Below are positions 54,090 through 63,603 of a stretch of DNA of 64,000 nucleotides, piece by piece. Made by a program: the position numbers and the translations under genes. Origin of the DNA: Methanolobus vulcani (GTDB taxonomy: Archaea > Halobacteriota > Methanosarcinia > Methanosarcinales > Methanosarcinaceae); NCBI RefSeq assembly GCF_900100715.1, contig NZ_FNCA01000003.1, positions 124,001 to 188,000 on the forward strand, read 5' to 3'. Numbering within the stretch: position 1 is the first letter of the stretch; every line of letters begins with the position of its first letter. The notes beneath the pieces were generated by a model, which made no database searches, was not told where the DNA came from, and saw only the letters and a list, made by a program, of their open reading frames with translations.

Positions 54090-55352
54090 TCAGAACTTAT
54101 ATTGTTTGTGCCTGTAATAAATCCATCCTGCAATAGCTCCAATAATTATCAGAGGCATCACATAAACATATATAGGCTGCTCGAAAAGATAATCATATTG
54201 TCCTTTGGTAACATAAATATTGTTTGTTACAGAGTCAGAAGTTACCTCTTTTAGTTGAGTATCAATACCATTCTCAAAAAGATAACTGTTCTTCATGGAA
54301 AGGGTATAAGTTCCTACTTCAATGGCCTTGAGCTTAAAATTAAACTCCTTTTCCTGCTGCACACCAAAGGATTCAAGGTAGATCTTTGGAACTCCTGATA
54401 TCACTTCGATCCCTGAACCACCTTCAAACACCAAACCATCGGGCACCTCAATATCCACTGTCACTGCTGTAGCAGGAGCATTACCTTTATTCTTTATCTT
54501 AATGGTACCCTGTATTTCATCATTACGATTTACAGTGTATTTGTCAAGAGTTGTCGTAAATTCAAGGTCCGCATTCACCAGGTCCTCACCGGCATTTACT
54601 ATGACCGTAGGAGAATTAGATGAAGACTCCGGGAAATCAAGACCTGCTGAATTAGTAAAACTGGCAGTTGTAGGATTCAGTGAAAATGTACCTGCTTCTG
54701 TGGCTTTCAGGTCATAAACATAAATCTTTTTAGGCGAGCCCCCTACGGCCACATCCATCCTTCCGGGTTCACCAAGGATATTATCGGTCAAAACGAACTT
54801 TGCCTGCTGAGGATCTGAAAAAACAACATCCACTGCAGCATCATCACCAGTATTTTCAACGGTTACCGTTACACGTACAACGTCACCAACATTGACCTCA
54901 GATTTATCCACTGATTTTACTATCTTGAGTTCTGGTGTACCTGAATATGTTGCATATTCATGCCCACCGTCAATAACGGAGCTTTCAAAAAGGTCACTTA
55001 CCCGATAGTTGTTAAGGATAATAGATACCTTTGTCACAGGAAGAGTACCACTGTACACAGATATGAGGGTCAGCTTCACCTGAGCATTATCTTCAAAATC
55101 AAATTCATAGGAATCACCTACGTTGATAAGGAAACTATCGAGCTCATCACCGTTATTGTAGATATAGAATGAAGCGGAATCAGCGCTTGGAAAAGCATCT
55201 GTCACATCAATTACATAATTGTTCAGCTGATAACCATCTCCAGCTGTAATGGAACCATTATAAATCTCTACTGCCGCAGCATTTCCTGCCAGTGCCAGAC
55301 AGAAGAAAACCATGCACAAAGAAATAACCAATAAGCGAGCAACTCGGACCAT
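54090..55352 (-). CDS. COG1361-type surface protein, stand-alone
   Basis: A 420-residue protein: signal peptide (LLVISLCMVFFCLALAGNAAA), DUF11/NEW-type beta repeats (VGDVVRVTVTVENTGDDAAVDV; NDEIQGTIKIKNKGNAPATAV) and a C-terminal membrane helix (YVYVMPLIIIGAIAGWIYY) with HKQYKF. No ABC gene is adjacent, but the solitary ATPase is 1.3 kb away. GAGGAAAAC precedes the ATG. Confidence 0.85.
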   Translation of the reverse strand: MVRVARLLVISLCMVFFCLALAGNAAAVEIYNGSITAGDGYQLNNYVIDVTDAFPSADSASFYIYNNGDELDSFLINVGDSYEFDFEDNAQVKLTLISVYSGTLPVTKVSIILNNYRVSDLFESSVIDGGHEYATYSGTPELKIVKSVDKSEVNVGDVVRVTVTVENTGDDAAVDVVFSDPQQAKFVLTDNILGEPGRMDVAVGGSPKKIYVYDLKATEAGTFSLNPTTASFTNSAGLDFPESSSNSPTVIVNAGEDLVNADLEFTTTLDKYTVNRNDEIQGTIKIKNKGNAPATAVTVDIEVPDGLVFEGGSGIEVISGVPKIYLESFGVQQEKEFNFKLKAIEVGTYTLSMKNSYLFENGIDTQLKEVTSDSVTNNIYVTKGQYDYLFEQPIYVYVMPLIIIGAIAGWIYYRHKQYKF

Positions 55353-55474
55353 GTTTTCCTCAAATAAACAGAATTTGATTTTGTTTTTCAGCTAAAATAC
55401 GCAGTTATTAATATAAACCTTATGATTATGATTGTTTTTAAAATTTATGTAAAAACAAATACAATAAATTGATT

Positions 55475-56323
55475 TTACTCCTGAACTTTAACAATTTCAA
55501 GACTGACATCTATCCATTGCGACCTGTGGATAAGGGAACCCATTGAGATGATATCAACCCCGGTCTTTGCATACCCTTCAAGGTTATCCATATTAATGCC
55601 TCCTGAAACCTCAATTATAATGTGTTCAGGGATAGAGGATCTTCTCAGGAAATCAACTGTTTTTACTACCTCTTCAGGTTCCATGTTATCCAGCATTATA
55701 ATATCTGCACCTGTCCTTGCAGCCACCAGGGCATCTGCTGATGATTCTACTTCAACCTCCATTTTCTGGGTAAAACCTGCTTTTTCCTTTGCAGACTTTA
55801 TTGCAGCTTCCACACCCATCATCTTAACATGATTATCCTTTATCATTATAGAATCTGTAAGGTTGAACCTGTGTGGATCACCGCCTCCTGCAATAACAGC
55901 CATCTTCTCATATTTGCGAAGTCCGGGTGTTGTTTTTCTTGTACATGCGATCTTTGTCCTATCGGAATACTTACGTACTATATCCACACATTTGTTCGTG
56001 TTGGTGGCAATACCACAAAGATGTCCCAGGAAGTTGAGAACCAGTCTTTCTGTCCTGAGAATTAACAGGGAACTTCCTTTCAGAGTAAATATTACATCAC
56101 CTTTCGATAATCTGTCACCATTTGAATAATCAGTAGAGTATTCGATCCCAAAGTAATCAAAAAAGGAAAGGGCAACATCGGTTCCTGCAAGAGTGCAGTC
56201 CTCTTTTGTAAAAATAATGGCTTCTACATTATGATCTGGAACAAGCTTACATGAAATATCATTATATCCAAGGTCTTCTTCCAGAAAACTTTCGATCTCG
56301 TGTGTATACATCATATTATCCAA
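55475..56323 (-). CDS. nadC: Nicotinate-nucleotide pyrophosphorylase (quinolinate phosphoribosyltransferase)
   Basis: A 282-residue enzyme: ACTRKTTPGLRKYEKMAVIAGGGDPHRFNLTDSIMIKDNH contains the catalytic RKT and Lys; later EVEVESSADA, MLDNMEP and EVSGGIN. It makes nicotinate mononucleotide from quinolinate and PRPP. Divergent from nadX-nadA over a 141-base promoter region, so all three NAD genes are together. The first Met or the second (MMYTHE) may be used. Confidence 0.97.
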   Translation of the reverse strand: MDNMMYTHEIESFLEEDLGYNDISCKLVPDHNVEAIIFTKEDCTLAGTDVALSFFDYFGIEYSTDYSNGDRLSKGDVIFTLKGSSLLILRTERLVLNFLGHLCGIATNTNKCVDIVRKYSDRTKIACTRKTTPGLRKYEKMAVIAGGGDPHRFNLTDSIMIKDNHVKMMGVEAAIKSAKEKAGFTQKMEVEVESSADALVAARTGADIIMLDNMEPEEVVKTVDFLRRSSIPEHIIIEVSGGINMDNLEGYAKTGVDIISMGSLIHRSQWIDVSLEIVKVQE

Positions 56324-56464
56324 GGATATGTATGGTAAAGTGATTTATATTCTTTCAGCATATAAGCAAAACCTACTTAACCAATCAATATAAGCAGTAA
56401 TCAACAAACTCTAAACTCTTAATATCTAACTCAAGTATTATATTTTAATTTTCAGGGATCTAAA

Positions 56465-57280
56465 ATGCTAAGTATAGGACTTATCGGCTGCGGAACAATA
56501 GGAACCAGCATATGCAAAGCCATTGATGATGGAACTATTGAAGCAGAGCTTGTAGCCATTTATGACAGGAACCTTGATGATGTGGATAAACTCTTGTCCA
56601 CTTTAAAAAGATCAAAACCTCAGGTAATGGAAGTCACTGAAATGGTCAAAAATATAGACTTGCTCGTGGAGTGCGCCTCACAGGAAGCAGTCTATGAGAT
56701 AATACCCTCAGCGCTGCATGCACATTGCGATGTCATGATCATGAGTGTTGGTGCTTTTTCTGATGAGAAACTATACAAGACCATAAAGGAACTTGCAAAG
56801 GAGAACAAATGCAAGGTATACCTTCCTTCAGGAGCCATTGTGGGCCTTGATGGTCTGAAATCTGCCTCTGCAGAGAAGATATATTCTGTTACACTCACAA
56901 CACAAAAACCGCCAAGAGGACTTGCAGGTGCTCCTTATATTATCAGGAACAAGATAGACCTAGATAAAATAACTGGAAAGACAGTAATCTTTGAAGGACC
57001 TGCCAGCGAGGCCGTAAAGGCATTTCCTGCAAATGTAAACGTTGCAGCCACCATCAGTCTTGCAGGCATTGGTTTTGAGAAAACCAAAGTGAAGATTGTA
57101 GCAAATCCGGCACTTACACGTAACATACATGAAATATCCGTGGAAGGATCCTTTGGTGAATTCACAACAAGGGTTGAGAACGTTCCATCACCTTCCAATC
57201 CAAAAAGCAGCTATCTGGCATCCCTTTCAGCTATAGCTACTCTGAGAAAACTGGCAGATCCTATCCAGACTGGCACATGA
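56465..57280 (+). CDS. nadX: L-aspartate dehydrogenase
   Basis: A 271-residue NAD(P)-binding enzyme: IGLIGCGTIGTSIC Rossmann loop, DLLVECASQEAV, PSGAIVGLDGLKSAS, and the catalytic region NVNVAATISLAG. Oxidises aspartate to iminoaspartate, replacing L-aspartate oxidase, which is an oxygen- or fumarate-dependent flavoprotein, in anaerobic archaea. NadA follows 71 bases later. Confidence 0.95.
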   Translation: MLSIGLIGCGTIGTSICKAIDDGTIEAELVAIYDRNLDDVDKLLSTLKRSKPQVMEVTEMVKNIDLLVECASQEAVYEIIPSALHAHCDVMIMSVGAFSDEKLYKTIKELAKENKCKVYLPSGAIVGLDGLKSASAEKIYSVTLTTQKPPRGLAGAPYIIRNKIDLDKITGKTVIFEGPASEAVKAFPANVNVAATISLAGIGFEKTKVKIVANPALTRNIHEISVEGSFGEFTTRVENVPSPSNPKSSYLASLSAIATLRKLADPIQTGT

Positions 57281-57351
57281 ACTAAAAAATATAAACCGGC
57301 AGGATACTTTTACTTCCCTGCACGGAAATTCAAATCTAAGGTAATGATCTC

Positions 57352-58269
57352 ATGCAGGATACCCAAAAAACCATTGAAAGGATACTGAAACTAAAAGAGG
57401 AACGCAACGCTGTTATCCTTGCTCATAATTACGAGAGAGGAGAGATACAGGACATTGCCGATTTTACAGGAGATTCACTTGGCCTGAGCATACAGGCAAC
57501 TGAACAGGAAGCCGATGTCATCGTATTCTGTGGAGTGCACTTCATGGCAGAAAGTGCTGCAATCCTCAGCCCTGAGAAAACTGTACTGTTGCCGGAGATT
57601 CATGCAGGATGCCCGATGGCTTCAATGGTGACTGCTGAAGCACTACGCGTGGAAAAGAAAAAATATCCTGATGCTGCAGTAGTCTGTTATGTGAACTCCA
57701 CAGCAGATGTAAAAGCAGAAAGTGATATCTGCTGCACTTCTGCAAATGCTGTGGAAGTTGTGAACTCCCTTGAAGAGGATAAAGTGCTTTTTGTACCGGA
57801 CAAGAATCTGGCAGACTATGTATCAAGGTTCACCAGCAAGAAAATAATCCCATGGAACGGATACTGTCCTACTCACAACCAGATACTTACAACCGACGTA
57901 ATAAAAGCAAAGAATGAACATCCTGATGCTGAACTACTTGCACACCCGGAATGCAGAAGAGATGTAATTGATCTTGCAGACAAAGTATTCAGCACTACAG
58001 GAATGGTAGAGCATGTCAAAAATGCAGGTAACGAGTTTATCATTGCAACAGAGAGAGGAATTATACACAAACTGCAGAAGGACAATCCAGGAAAGAAATT
58101 CTACAATGTATCAGAATTCACAGTCTGTCCTGAAATGAAAGCCATAGACCTTAATTCTCTATTACTTTCACTTGAGAAAATGCAGTATGAGATCACAGTC
58201 CCTGAAAATGTGAGTGCAAAAGCAAGAATAGCACTTAACAGGATGCTGGAAATCAAAAGGAACAGGTAA
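57352..58269 (+). CDS. nadA: Quinolinate synthase
   Basis: A 305-residue iron-sulfur enzyme: [62 protein letters not shown], and [10 protein letters not shown], giving the three cysteine ligands of the [4Fe-4S] cluster. Combines iminoaspartate with dihydroxyacetone phosphate. Followed by the UbiA gene after 7 bases. Confidence 0.96.
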   Translation: MQDTQKTIERILKLKEERNAVILAHNYERGEIQDIADFTGDSLGLSIQATEQEADVIVFCGVHFMAESAAILSPEKTVLLPEIHAGCPMASMVTAEALRVEKKKYPDAAVVCYVNSTADVKAESDICCTSANAVEVVNSLEEDKVLFVPDKNLADYVSRFTSKKIIPWNGYCPTHNQILTTDVIKAKNEHPDAELLAHPECRRDVIDLADKVFSTTGMVEHVKNAGNEFIIATERGIIHKLQKDNPGKKFYNVSEFTVCPEMKAIDLNSLLLSLEKMQYEITVPENVSAKARIALNRMLEIKRNR

Positions 58270-58276
58270 GCCCTAA

Positions 58277-59146
58277 ATGCAGACATATCTGAAACTTATG
58301 CGATCAGGCAACTGCCTCATGGCAGCTATTGCCGCCCTTGTAGGAGTTTTCATTGCATATAATATAGTTTCAGCCAACATCTCACTGAATCCCTACCAGG
58401 TTACTTTATCAACTTTTCCCATTTTAGATTCGTTAAAGGTATTTCTTGTGGTATTCTTAATAACAGGCGCAGGGAACGCTATCAATGACTATTTTGATAT
58501 CGATATAGACAGGATTAACAAACCTGACAGACCAATTCCTTCCGGAAAAATCAGCCTGAGAACCGCATTGTATTTTTCACTTGCACTCTTTGCAGCAGGA
58601 AGCATAATTGCAGCATCCATTAATATGATATGTGGAGCCATCGCTGTTGTAAACTCCTTACTTCTGATATATTATGCAAGTACTCTCAAGCGTACAGCAC
58701 TACTTGGAAATATTGCCGTAGGCTATCTTACAGGTTCAACATTCCTTTTCGGTGGAGCTGTTTTCTTTGAGTACGGGGGAATTAAAGACGTTTTTGTCCT
58801 CTTTGTGCTGGCAACCATGGCAACAATTGCCCGTGAGATCGTCAAGGATATAGAGGACATAGAAGGTGACAGGGAAGACGGAGCACAAACACTGCCAATT
58901 ATAATTGGCCCTAAAAAAGCAGCATATATAGCATCACTTATCGGACTTGTTGCAGTTCTGGCAAGTCCTCTTCCATATATTCAGTCACTCATGACCGTGC
59001 GTTATCTTATACTGGTAGCTATTGCAGACACACTCTTTGCGGTGGCTGTATATGAGATACTCGGGAAAAACGATCCTGCACGTTCCTCAAAAATGTTTAA
59101 GATGGCAATGGCTTTTGCACTCATATCATTCATTGCGGGTGCATAA
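58277..59146 (+). CDS. Digeranylgeranylglyceryl phosphate synthase (UbiA family)
   Basis: A 289-residue prenyltransferase with eight membrane helices. The two aspartate-rich motifs are [21 protein letters not shown] and [12 protein letters not shown], binding the geranylgeranyl pyrophosphate. It attaches the second isoprenoid chain to glyceryl phosphate in archaeal ether lipids. Close spacing to nadA suggests one transcript. Confidence 0.95.
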   Translation: MQTYLKLMRSGNCLMAAIAALVGVFIAYNIVSANISLNPYQVTLSTFPILDSLKVFLVVFLITGAGNAINDYFDIDIDRINKPDRPIPSGKISLRTALYFSLALFAAGSIIAASINMICGAIAVVNSLLLIYYASTLKRTALLGNIAVGYLTGSTFLFGGAVFFEYGGIKDVFVLFVLATMATIAREIVKDIEDIEGDREDGAQTLPIIIGPKKAAYIASLIGLVAVLASPLPYIQSLMTVRYLILVAIADTLFAVAVYEILGKNDPARSSKMFKMAMAFALISFIAGA

Positions 59147-59166
59147 AAGTAAATCCTCGGGACTCT

Positions 59167-59868
59167 TTATTCATCCTGTTCAGATGATTTAATTACATCG
59201 GAATGCTTCAGGTATTCCTGCAATATCATTGGAAAAGTGCTTGCAGGTACGAATCTCACTCCCAACTCTTCGGCCCATTTCTGAATTCCGAAATCACTTG
59301 CAACTACAGCAGCATCCAATTCCTTTGCAAGGATTAGAACATCGATATCAGGTGCACTGTCAAGGATACCATAGCGAAGAGCAGAGCGGTATTTGTTCCT
59401 GAACTTTCCTATATGGCTGCCTATGACCCTTCTTTCAATATCAAAGCTGATGTCTTTTTTAGACTCTGCCTTTGACTCGGTGAGAAGACATTCAGTAGAG
59501 GCATCCCATATTGTTTCCTCGGCAATTGCCATTCCCTTATTGATGCGTTCCCGCATATGTGATACATACTCATGGAAAACCTTGGAAGGGATCTGCACAT
59601 TATACCTGTCAGGAGCTTTTTTTACAAGCCATGTATCAATTTTTGCTATAACATCACTGTCACAGCCGTTATTGTGAGCAAACTCCTGCAGCTCCTTGTA
59701 AACAGATGGAAAAGGTACGTAACAACTTATACCAAGGTTTAATCTGGAACTTGCTATCAGATCAAGCACTTGCCTTATGCCATCACACATACCATCCTGT
59801 TCCAGTTTTTCTCTTACCTGAAGATCGGTCAATGCAGTAGTATCAAGAACGAAACGCTGTCTTAGCAT
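59167..59868 (-). CDS. HARP-type PIN protein (RNA ligase partner / protein-only RNase P family)
   Basis: A 233-residue PIN-domain protein: N-terminal [12 protein letters not shown] with the first catalytic aspartate, [30 protein letters not shown] with the others, and a helical insert [10 protein letters not shown]. This is the TIGR03875/UPF0278 family, which in Aquifex is a minimal protein-only RNase P; in archaea that also have the RNA enzyme it is dispensable. Converges with the UbiA gene, 20 bases apart. Confidence 0.92.
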   Translation of the reverse strand: MLRQRFVLDTTALTDLQVREKLEQDGMCDGIRQVLDLIASSRLNLGISCYVPFPSVYKELQEFAHNNGCDSDVIAKIDTWLVKKAPDRYNVQIPSKVFHEYVSHMRERINKGMAIAEETIWDASTECLLTESKAESKKDISFDIERRVIGSHIGKFRNKYRSALRYGILDSAPDIDVLILAKELDAAVVASDFGIQKWAEELGVRFVPASTFPMILQEYLKHSDVIKSSEQDE

Positions 59869-60191
59869 AGAATTACCTCATATGTATCCGATCAACGGAC
59901 TATTCCATATATAAATGGGCAGGATGAGCTTAAAGTATTTTTGGTAGTCGATTATATGGACGTGACTATATATAGTCCAGATTGGAAGAAAGTGAACAAA
60001 TATTTTTAAATATTATGTAGATTTTCATATTATTATATATTTAATTACATATTATATCAAGGCGACTTGTAGCTTTCAAAACGATATACAAATCAAGGCC
60101 GTAATTACAATAAACATTTATCCGTACTATCTAGTGAATCAGATCAATACAAGCAAAAAAGGATAAATGACCACATTTATCGGGGAATTAA
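59869..60191. promoter_or_regulatory. Divergent promoter region with 14-bp palindrome
   Basis: GACTATATATAGTC at 59964-59977 is a perfect palindrome that is itself a TATA-like element on both strands, flanked by TGGAC and GTCCA. It lies about 95 bases before the PIN gene and 215 before the kinase. Nothing else coding was seen in this 323-base region. Confidence 0.4.
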
Positions 60192-63137
60192 ATGAAAATA
60201 AGGAATAGGGTGCTGTCAATCTTTGGGATGACATTCATACTGATGCTAATACTTTTTGCGGTTGTTACCGGGCAGATCCTGGATAATAGTTTCCATAAAC
60301 TGGAACAAAAAGAGATGGCAAAGAATCTGGAGCGTGCAGATTCTGCTATAGAATCAAATATGAATAAGCTTGAGATCACTGCTGCTGATTGGGGATACTG
60401 GGATGATTCCTATTATTTCTTACAGGGAGACGATGAATACATAACGAATAATCTCGAACCGGAATCACTCATAAACCTGCACTCAGATATGATGTTATTC
60501 TATGACAACAATGGACAATTATACTATGCAACAGGTGCTGACCCCGATACATATGAGAAAAGAGAGATTCCTGAGTCTTTAGTTTCCTACCTGGGCACTG
60601 AAAAGAGTTTATTCTCAAGCCCTGCAGACCCTGTAGAAAAAAAAGGAATTCTTCAGACTCCTCAGGGAGAAATTTTACTACTGGCCTCTAATCCTATTAC
60701 AACAAGTACAGATCATGAAAAGATAGACGGAACTCTCATTGTTGCAAAGTATGTGGATCAGGCATTTATAGAGGAACTTCAGGATCTTACCAAACTGAAA
60801 ATTGCAGTTAATGGTATCGGCGCTGAAAATGCAACCATATCACCCGATATTTCGAATGATGGCGAAATCGGAATTGAAGTTATCAACAAAGATTCCATTG
60901 TTGGTTCTAAAATACTTTCTGACATAAATGGAAACTCAACATTTGTGCTGGAAGTGGAGATGACAAGAGAAATTCACCAGCAGGGAGAGATCGCACTTAT
61001 CTACATGATCTCGGCCATCATATTGCTGGGAATCTTCTATGGATTTATTGTCATGTTTTCTATGGAAAAATACATACTTGTGCGTATATCTGATCTTAGA
61101 AAGAATCTTATTGCTATCACAAAAAGCGGTTCATTGGCATCACGTGTGGAAACGCAAGGCGATGATGAACTCACCGACCTCTCAAAGAGTATCAATGATG
61201 TTTTGACCACTCTTGAAGAAAAAGAGAATAAGATGCATGAAGAGGAATTAAAGACCCAGAAAAAGATGGAATCCATTATTGAGAATATCCTCAGTGGAGT
61301 TATCCTCATTGATGCTAAAACACATCTGATAACCGATGTAAATCCAGTAGCAGAAAAGATGATAGGACTGCCAAGAGATAAGATTGTCGGAAAGATATGC
61401 CATGAATTTATCTGTCCTGCTGAAAAAGGAAAATGTCCTATCAGCGACCTGGGAGAAACTGTAAACCGTTCTGAACGTGTTCTTATCAATAAGGAAGGAA
61501 AAAAGATACCTATTCTTAAATCCGTGGCTTCTGTAACATTGTCCGGCAGGGATTTCCTGATAGAGAGTTTTGTTGACCTGAGCAAAATAAAAGAAGCGGA
61601 GAAGGAACTTGTGCAGGCAAAGATAATAGCGGAATCTGCAAACAGGGCAAAGAGTGATTTCCTTGCAACCATGAGCCATGAACTAAGGACTCCTCTCAAT
61701 TCTATTATCGGTTTCTCGGACCTTATTCTGGAAGGCAATGCAGGAGATCTGAAAGAGAATCAGAAGAGATATATCTCAAACATATCCACAAGCGGAAAAC
61801 ATCTGCTATCCCTTATCAATAATGTACTTGACCTTTCAAAGATAGAGGCAGGAAAAATGGAGTTGCATCCGGAAGGTTTCCCGGTTGAAGAAGTAATCCT
61901 GGAAGTTAAGCAACTTATGGCAAGTCTTGCCAATAAAAAAAATATAAAAATCAACTATTCAAGTGATGAGGATGTCGGAAAAGTCTTTGCTGACAAGACA
62001 AAAATTAAGCAGATCCTGTACAACCTCCTGAGCAATGCGGTCAAATTCACACCTGAAGGTGGAACGATAGATGTGAAGGTGGAAAATGCAGGAAAGATGG
62101 TGAGGTTCTCTGTGCAGGATTCTGGCATTGGCATTTCCAGTGAGGACATGAAGAAACTATTCACTCCTTTCACTCAACTGGACTCAGCTGCAAACAGGCA
62201 ATACGAAGGAAGCGGACTTGGACTCACCCTTGTAAAGAAATTTGTTGAGCTTCACAATGGTAAACTGGAAGTTGAAAGTGAACCTGGAAAAGGTACAAAA
62301 TTCACTTTTGAACTTGCAATCAAAGAGGATCCAAAAGACATAGAAAAGAAAGATACTGCTCTAGAAAAACAGACTGTGGAAATCGATGATAAGAGCTCAT
62401 CAGCAGTTTCCACACATATAGAACCAGAGAACAGCACCGGAGATGAGGATCTTATATTAGTTGTCGAAGATGATGATGCCTCCAGAGAACTACTAGAAGA
62501 GACTTTAAAATATTCCGGGTACCGGGTAGTGTCCACATCCAGAGGAATGGAAGCAATTGAACTTGCTGAGAAGACACATCCCATCGCCATTACCCTTGAT
62601 ATAATGATGCCAGGAATGGATGGATGGGAAGTGTTGAACAAACTGAAGAATAACGAGAAAACAAAAGATATTCCAGTTATTATCACAACAATGCTTGATG
62701 AACGAAAAATAGGAACTGCACTTGGAGCCGAGGAACATTTCATTAAGCCGGTCCAGAAGAAAACACTCATAGCTACACTGGAAAGGATACGAAAGGGCAG
62801 TACAGACTCACCATTCCATCTGCTTGTTGTGGATGATGAGAAGGTTGCTGTTGAGATGATAGAAGAGATGCTTAAAGGTATGAACTTTGAAGTCACTTCG
62901 GCTTTTGGAGGAAAGGAAGCAATTGATATTGCACTGAAGAACCGCCCCGATGCTATACTACTGGACCTGATGATGCCGGAAGTCACTGGCTTTGATGTGA
63001 TCAGAACTTTGAAAAGCAAAGAAGAGAGCCGAGATATTCCTATAATAGTATGTACAGCAAAATATCTTGAAAAAGATGATCTGGAAATACTGAACAAAGA
63101 TATATCCGGAAAGGAGAGTTCAATAAGGAGAAACTGA
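60192..63137 (+). CDS. CHASE4 hybrid histidine kinase with two receiver domains
   Basis: A 981-residue membrane kinase: helix 1 (about 10-28), CHASE4 outer domain (WGYWDDSYYFLQGDDEY), helix 2 (about 275-298), HAMP, a PAS domain (about 350-460) with Cys motif CPAEKGKCPI, HisKA with TMSHELRTPLNSIIG, N box NLLSNAVKFTPE, G1 DSGIGISSEDM, G2 GSGLGLTLVKK, then receiver 1 (VVEDDDASRELL; acceptor ITLDIMMPGMDG; Lys FIKPVQ) and receiver 2 (VVDDEKVAVEM; acceptor ILLDLMMPEVTG). In receiver 2 the post-beta5 Lys appears missing (CTAKYLEKDD instead of KP), so it may be truncated. Confidence 0.92.
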   Translation: MKIRNRVLSIFGMTFILMLILFAVVTGQILDNSFHKLEQKEMAKNLERADSAIESNMNKLEITAADWGYWDDSYYFLQGDDEYITNNLEPESLINLHSDMMLFYDNNGQLYYATGADPDTYEKREIPESLVSYLGTEKSLFSSPADPVEKKGILQTPQGEILLLASNPITTSTDHEKIDGTLIVAKYVDQAFIEELQDLTKLKIAVNGIGAENATISPDISNDGEIGIEVINKDSIVGSKILSDINGNSTFVLEVEMTREIHQQGEIALIYMISAIILLGIFYGFIVMFSMEKYILVRISDLRKNLIAITKSGSLASRVETQGDDELTDLSKSINDVLTTLEEKENKMHEEELKTQKKMESIIENILSGVILIDAKTHLITDVNPVAEKMIGLPRDKIVGKICHEFICPAEKGKCPISDLGETVNRSERVLINKEGKKIPILKSVASVTLSGRDFLIESFVDLSKIKEAEKELVQAKIIAESANRAKSDFLATMSHELRTPLNSIIGFSDLILEGNAGDLKENQKRYISNISTSGKHLLSLINNVLDLSKIEAGKMELHPEGFPVEEVILEVKQLMASLANKKNIKINYSSDEDVGKVFADKTKIKQILYNLLSNAVKFTPEGGTIDVKVENAGKMVRFSVQDSGIGISSEDMKKLFTPFTQLDSAANRQYEGSGLGLTLVKKFVELHNGKLEVESEPGKGTKFTFELAIKEDPKDIEKKDTALEKQTVEIDDKSSSAVSTHIEPENSTGDEDLILVVEDDDASRELLEETLKYSGYRVVSTSRGMEAIELAEKTHPIAITLDIMMPGMDGWEVLNKLKNNEKTKDIPVIITTMLDERKIGTALGAEEHFIKPVQKKTLIATLERIRKGSTDSPFHLLVVDDEKVAVEMIEEMLKGMNFEVTSAFGGKEAIDIALKNRPDAILLDLMMPEVTGFDVIRTLKSKEESRDIPIIVCTAKYLEKDDLEILNKDISGKESSIRRN

Positions 63138-63603
63138 TCTCCCATATAAAGAACCTCCAAAAGAACAAGAAAACCAATTAAAGACCTGATAGAAATTAAA
63201 AAAGATGCAGCATGAAAAATACCATGTTGCATTTGTACTTTTTTGAAACTTATGATGTCTGAATCTTGCAGTTGCCGGTGTAGAGATCGGTTTAATTTCT
63301 GCAATTTGATGTTCAAATCATATCTATCCAATGATAATTGTTCAAAAAATAAGATTTATAAATATGCAATAATCGAATATACCTGAAAATTGCTTCAACA
63401 AAAGCTCAATTGAACAATTCAAACCGGAAATAATATTATATATATTTATCGGTTACATGGAGTTTAGAAGATATATAAAAACGAATCGGCAGGCATACAC
63501 AATATAATTAAAAATATGGCACAAAATATATATTTAAAATTCACTATTTATACTTTGTGTGACGGTGTTGCACTGTTCTAAAAAGGTAAACAAAGGAATA
63601 AAT
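63138..63603. other. 466-base intergenic region
   Basis: Non-coding and A/T-rich. Contains the stem-loop at 63205-63245 that ends the kinase gene and two TATA-like stretches, attatatatattta (about 63434-63447) and aatatatattta (about 63526-63537); the second could drive the Cache-domain gene with a transcript start near 63560. No conserved RNA fold was recognised. Confidence 0.4.
63205..63245 (+). terminator. Stem-loop terminator of the hybrid kinase
   Basis: ATGCAGCATG-aaaaatac-CATGTTGCAT forms a 10-bp stem (one G-U) followed by TTGTACTTTTTT, about 70 bases after the kinase stop. Confidence 0.5.
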
